This document shows, piece after piece, positions 57,428-59,980 of a DNA stretch of 59,980 nucleotides. The stretch is from CAYUTA01 sp964447605 (GTDB lineage Bacteria; Bacillota; Clostridia; Christensenellales; CAG-138), in NCBI GenBank assembly GCA_964447605.1, contig CAYUTA010000011.1, positions 1 to 59,980 on the forward strand, read 5' to 3'. Positions within the stretch are counted from its first letter, which is position 1. Each line of letters begins with the position of its first letter. The position numbers were made by a program, and so were the translations under genes. Below the pieces are notes generated by a model. That model had not been told where the DNA came from. It did no database searches and saw only the letters and a program-made list of their open reading frames with translations.

Positions 57428-59359
57428 TTATAAATATAATCTCGCCGTGACCGGCGGCAAAGTGACGCTCAACTTTCCCTCGGCGGCGGCCGTTTCGCCC
57501 GTGAGCACATCGGAAAGCGCGGCCGGGAGCGCGGCGTGCACGCAGGCGTCCGGGCCCTCGTTGAGGCTGTCCGGGTCCAGCGTGACCGTTTGCGCATGCT
57601 CGCTGCGGTTAATCAGCAGCACGGCGGCGCTTTGCCCGTCGGCCGTATAGCGCACCACTGCGAACACCTCCGGCGAGAGCGCGCCCATGCGGCACAGGCC
57701 GCTACGCAGCGCGGGCGTGTCCCTGCGCGCGTTGAGCAGCCTTGTAAACGCACCGAGCAGGTCCCTGTCCTCACTGCCCCATGGGTACGTGCCGCGGTTG
57801 AACGGGTCTGCCATGCCCGTCATGCCCGCCTCGTCGCCATAGTAGATGCACGGCACGCCCGGCAGTGCGCATTGCAGCGCCGTACCCAGCACCAGCCGCC
57901 GTTTTCCGCGCGCCGCATCCGCCGCCGAAGGCGTATACACGCGCTGCTGCGCACGGTTGAGCGCGTTGCGGTCCGGCGCGCCGGCAAGCGCGGTTGCAGG
58001 CCGGACGATGTCGTGTGAGCCCAGCAGGTTCAAGCACGCCTCGTACAGCGGGCGCGGATAATGCTCCCGCAGCGTTTGCAGCCTGTGATTATAGCCGTGC
58101 GCGTCGATACGCCCGGTTAAAAAGGCAATGGTCGCGTCGGTGAACGGATAATTCATCACGCAGTCGAGTTCGTCGCCGTTGACATAGCCGCGCCTTCCCC
58201 CCGGGCCGTACTTATTGCTGCAATCCTCCCAGACCTCGCCCATGAGCACGCCTTCCGGGTCGTTTTGCTTGATGCGCGCGCGGATGCTGCGGATGAATTC
58301 ATCCGGTAGTTCGTCGGCCACGTCCAGCCGCCAGCTTGTCGCCCCACACCCGGCCCAGTGGGACAGCACGCCGGTTTCACCGGTGATGAACGCGCTGTAG
58401 GCAGGGTTGAGCTCGTTGACGTTCGGCAGCGCGGGAAAGTTCCACCAGCAGGCGTATTCATCGGGAAATTTAAAAAACGTATACCAGCCCGAATACGGCG
58501 AATCAGGGCTTTCGTAGGCGCCCAGTTCGTCATAGCGGCTGTATTTGTCAAAGTAACGGCTGTCCGCGCCCGTGTGCGAAAACACGCCGTCGAGCATGAT
58601 GCGGATTCCATGTCCGCGCGCCTCGCGGCACAGCTGGCAAAACTCCTCCCCGCTGCCTAAAATGGGATCGATGCGGTTATAGTCCGCCGTGTCGTAGCGG
58701 TGGTTGGACGGCGACTCAAACACCGGGTTGAGATAGAGCATCGTGATGCCGAGCCCGGCCAGATACGGAAGCTTTTCACGGATTCCATTGAGGTCGCCGC
58801 CATAGAAATCGTCCGGCGAATAATACCGCTGCCCGGGAGAGGGGTCGATGCAGATCTCCTCCGACCAGCGGTCGTGGATACGCAAAAAACGGCCCAGGCG
58901 CGCGTGGTACTGGGCGCGGCCGCGAAAATCCTCCCAGCTGCTGCGCTTGAAACGGTCCGGGAAAATCTGGTATGCAATGCCCTCGCGAATGTGCTGCGGG
59001 GTGGTAAACGCGCCGTCGTACACCGTGATCTGGTACGCCTGCGGCTCGTGCATGACAAACATGCCCTCTCCGCTTTCCGTACCATAATAATATGTCTGAC
59101 CCTCAGACGTGTGGATGACAAAGAAATACCACACCAGACAGGGGCGCTCCGGCATGGTTACGTCGGCTACGACGCGCCCGCCTTCGCGGCGCATCTCAAC
59201 AAGTTGCTCGCCCACATCCTCGCGCCACAGGCGCAAAAAGACCTGCGCCACGTCGTCGCCGGCGGCCTCCGCGGCTAGCCTGACGCATGTGTTGCACGCC
59301 ACCGCGCCCTGCGGGGAACGGTACTGCAGCAATCTGGAGTGATGATACATCGTATACAT
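57428..59359 (-). CDS. GH13 alpha-amylase family enzyme (neopullulanase/cyclomaltodextrinase type)
   Basis: A 643-residue enzyme with an N-terminal beta-sandwich (about 1-120), the (beta/alpha)8 barrel and a C-terminal domain. The four GH13 regions are visible: LDGVFSHTG (about 254), WRLDVADE with the nucleophile Asp (about 344), MGEVWED with the acid/base Glu (about 374), and LLGSHD (about 447). EGIAYQIFPDRF at about 128-139 is typical of neopullulanase-like members. No signal peptide: it acts in the cytoplasm on maltodextrins or cyclodextrins. ATG 59359 has no Shine-Dalgarno site and lies 7 nt after a TGCTATGAT extended -10 box; the second ATG at 59350 is the alternative. Confidence 0.94.
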   Translation of the reverse strand: MYTMYHHSRLLQYRSPQGAVACNTCVRLAAEAAGDDVAQVFLRLWREDVGEQLVEMRREGGRVVADVTMPERPCLVWYFFVIHTSEGQTYYYGTESGEGMFVMHEPQAYQITVYDGAFTTPQHIREGIAYQIFPDRFKRSSWEDFRGRAQYHARLGRFLRIHDRWSEEICIDPSPGQRYYSPDDFYGGDLNGIREKLPYLAGLGITMLYLNPVFESPSNHRYDTADYNRIDPILGSGEEFCQLCREARGHGIRIMLDGVFSHTGADSRYFDKYSRYDELGAYESPDSPYSGWYTFFKFPDEYACWWNFPALPNVNELNPAYSAFITGETGVLSHWAGCGATSWRLDVADELPDEFIRSIRARIKQNDPEGVLMGEVWEDCSNKYGPGGRRGYVNGDELDCVMNYPFTDATIAFLTGRIDAHGYNHRLQTLREHYPRPLYEACLNLLGSHDIVRPATALAGAPDRNALNRAQQRVYTPSAADAARGKRRLVLGTALQCALPGVPCIYYGDEAGMTGMADPFNRGTYPWGSEDRDLLGAFTRLLNARRDTPALRSGLCRMGALSPEVFAVVRYTADGQSAAVLLINRSEHAQTVTLDPDSLNEGPDACVHAALPAALSDVLTGETAAAEGKLSVTLPPVTARLYL

Positions 59360-59366
59360 ATGCTAC

Positions 59367-59375
59367 ATCATAGCA
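59367..59375 (-). promoter_or_regulatory. Extended -10 promoter directly abutting the GH13 start
   Basis: Minus-strand TGCTATGAT (TATGAT at 59372-59367), then 7 nt to the ATG. No convincing -35. It predicts a leaderless or nearly leaderless message. The region 59376-59537 beyond holds nothing else I can name. Confidence 0.45.
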
Positions 59376-59537
59376 GAAAAAGGGAGGAATCGATGCGTTT
59401 TTCCTTGAAAGTTACGGGTTTTTTCACATTTTTTTCGCGGGTCTTTGAGAGGGGGACGTGCTTGCCGGCCGGAAAGCCGCGCGTTTGCGCGTTCCTCGTC
59501 GGAACAAAGTCCGCCCGGCTCCGTTTTCCCATACAAG

Positions 59538-59613
59538 AAAAAAACCTCCGCCCGCGCCCTTACCTCTCCGCTGCGCTGCCAACGTTTTGCGGGTATGCGC
59601 CTGCGGGCGGAGG
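59538..59613 (-). terminator. Terminator after the right-edge gene
   Basis: Minus-strand CCTCCGCCCGC (59613-59603) pairs with GCGGGCGGAGG (59555-59545), an 11-bp perfect stem around a 47-nt GC-rich loop, followed by seven T. Confidence 0.65.
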
Positions 59614-59632
59614 GGGCGCGATATCGATAGGA

Positions 59633-59980
59633 TCAACCGTAAGCGCGCGCCGCGGCCTGCCCGAACCCGGCTCCGTCGAGCGCCTGGGCCTCGCGCTCGC
59701 TGAGCATGCGCAAAAACAGGTTCCGCTGCCTGTCCGAGCCGAACGGAATCTCCCGCCGCCGCGCCGCGATGCGCCGGCCGGCAAGCTCCATCGGCTGGTC
59801 CGCGGCATGGTTGAGCTCGGCGTGCGTCAGCCCGTACGCCTCCTGATTGTCCTGCAAATCCCGGACCCTGGCCAGCGTGCCGATCCGCGCGGGCGCGTTG
59901 AGAAACCGCCGCTGCTCCTCCCGGCTCAGGCCGGTCTTCTGTATCAGCGCCAGCTGCTGCCGGGCCGTCATGCCGTCCCA
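59633..59980 (-). CDS. Unknown protein, C-terminal part (5' end beyond the window)
   Basis: An open frame enters from the right edge and ends at 59633; 115 residues are seen. An ATG at 59971 exists but the frame is open to the edge, so the true start is probably outside. The piece is charged and helical in composition (REEQRRFLNAPARIGTLARVRDL, HAELNHAADQPMELAGRRIAARRREIPFG, LFLRMLSEREAQALDGAG). I do not recognise a family. The downstream terminator supports a real transcript end. Confidence 0.55.
   Translation of the reverse strand, partial: WDGMTARQQLALIQKTGLSREEQRRFLNAPARIGTLARVRDLQDNQEAYGLTHAELNHAADQPMELAGRRIAARRREIPFGSDRQRNLFLRMLSEREAQALDGAGFGQAAARAYG

Overview
The window looks like a chromosomal segment of a high-GC anaerobic Firmicute of class Clostridia. 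The reasons are gene content and order: a yybS-like gene, gdpP, rplI and dnaB in a row, a BlaI/M56/DUF6034 cluster, a Noc/ParB protein, DegV, DUF378, a B12-dependent ribonucleotide reductase, citrate lyase accessory genes, TTG starts with good Shine-Dalgarno sites, and sigma-A type promoters. A gut, Christensenellales-like origin is my inference. I saw no rRNA, tRNA, CRISPR array, prophage or plasmid functions. The only clear mobile element is one decayed IS3-family copy.

Left part (1-24 kb): a truncated Cache/PAS membrane sensor and an NAD-dependent epimerase lie downstream of a compact citX-citC-citG operon, which has a near-consensus promoter and a foldable leader but no citrate lyase subunit genes beside it. 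A VanZ-like gene is divergent from a BlaI repressor/M56 peptidase pair, followed by two DUF6034 lipoprotein-like genes that share an identical 186-bp 5' segment. Then come a small Cu/Zn superoxide dismutase, a TIM-barrel protein, an ECF sigma factor translationally coupled to a membrane-anchored beta-propeller protein, a substrate-binding-like lipoprotein converging on noc, and the trkA-trkH potassium uptake operon. An epimerase follows, then an IS3-family remnant sitting exactly in the centre of a palindrome.

Middle part (24-41 kb): a LytR-CpsA-Psr protein is divergent from a glycosyltransferase/GtrA fusion, a phosphodiester glycosidase-like protein and a small membrane protein; this looks like a cell-surface glycopolymer locus. 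A D-2-hydroxyacid dehydrogenase, thioredoxin, a DUF362 ferredoxin-like protein and nrdJ follow. The nrdJ promoter carries two NrdR-type boxes 31 bp apart. The core block DUF2232-gdpP-rplI-dnaB comes next, with overlapping junctions between gdpP, rplI and dnaB. GdpP degrades c-di-AMP, which in Firmicutes controls potassium uptake, so it may connect functionally with trkAH.

Right part (41-60 kb): two secreted lipoproteins (GerMN-like and LRR-like) flank a 123-bp tandem repeat array full of hairpins. The array lies just upstream of an unusual gene encoding a sigma-region-2-like domain, a decapeptide repeat and one membrane helix, with no sigma region 4. Next are DegV, DUF378, a flavin reductase, a UgtP/MGDG-synthase-type glycosyltransferase, AlkD, a radical SAM protein and an O-antigen-ligase-like protein. 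A sulfur/methionine group then contains an MtnA-like isomerase divergent from an MTA phosphorylase-like gene, plus a metY-metA-rsmF operon in which MetA has Glu111, predicting acetyl-CoA use that matches the O-acetylhomoserine-using MetY. A zinc-ribbon membrane protein, a GH13 amylase-type enzyme and a truncated unknown gene end the window.

Recurring regulatory themes are extended -10 promoters of the form TGGTAYAMT and several genes whose ATG starts 6-7 nt after the -10 box with no Shine-Dalgarno site, which suggests leaderless mRNAs. All functional statements come from reading the sequence and recalling families; no database search was run.
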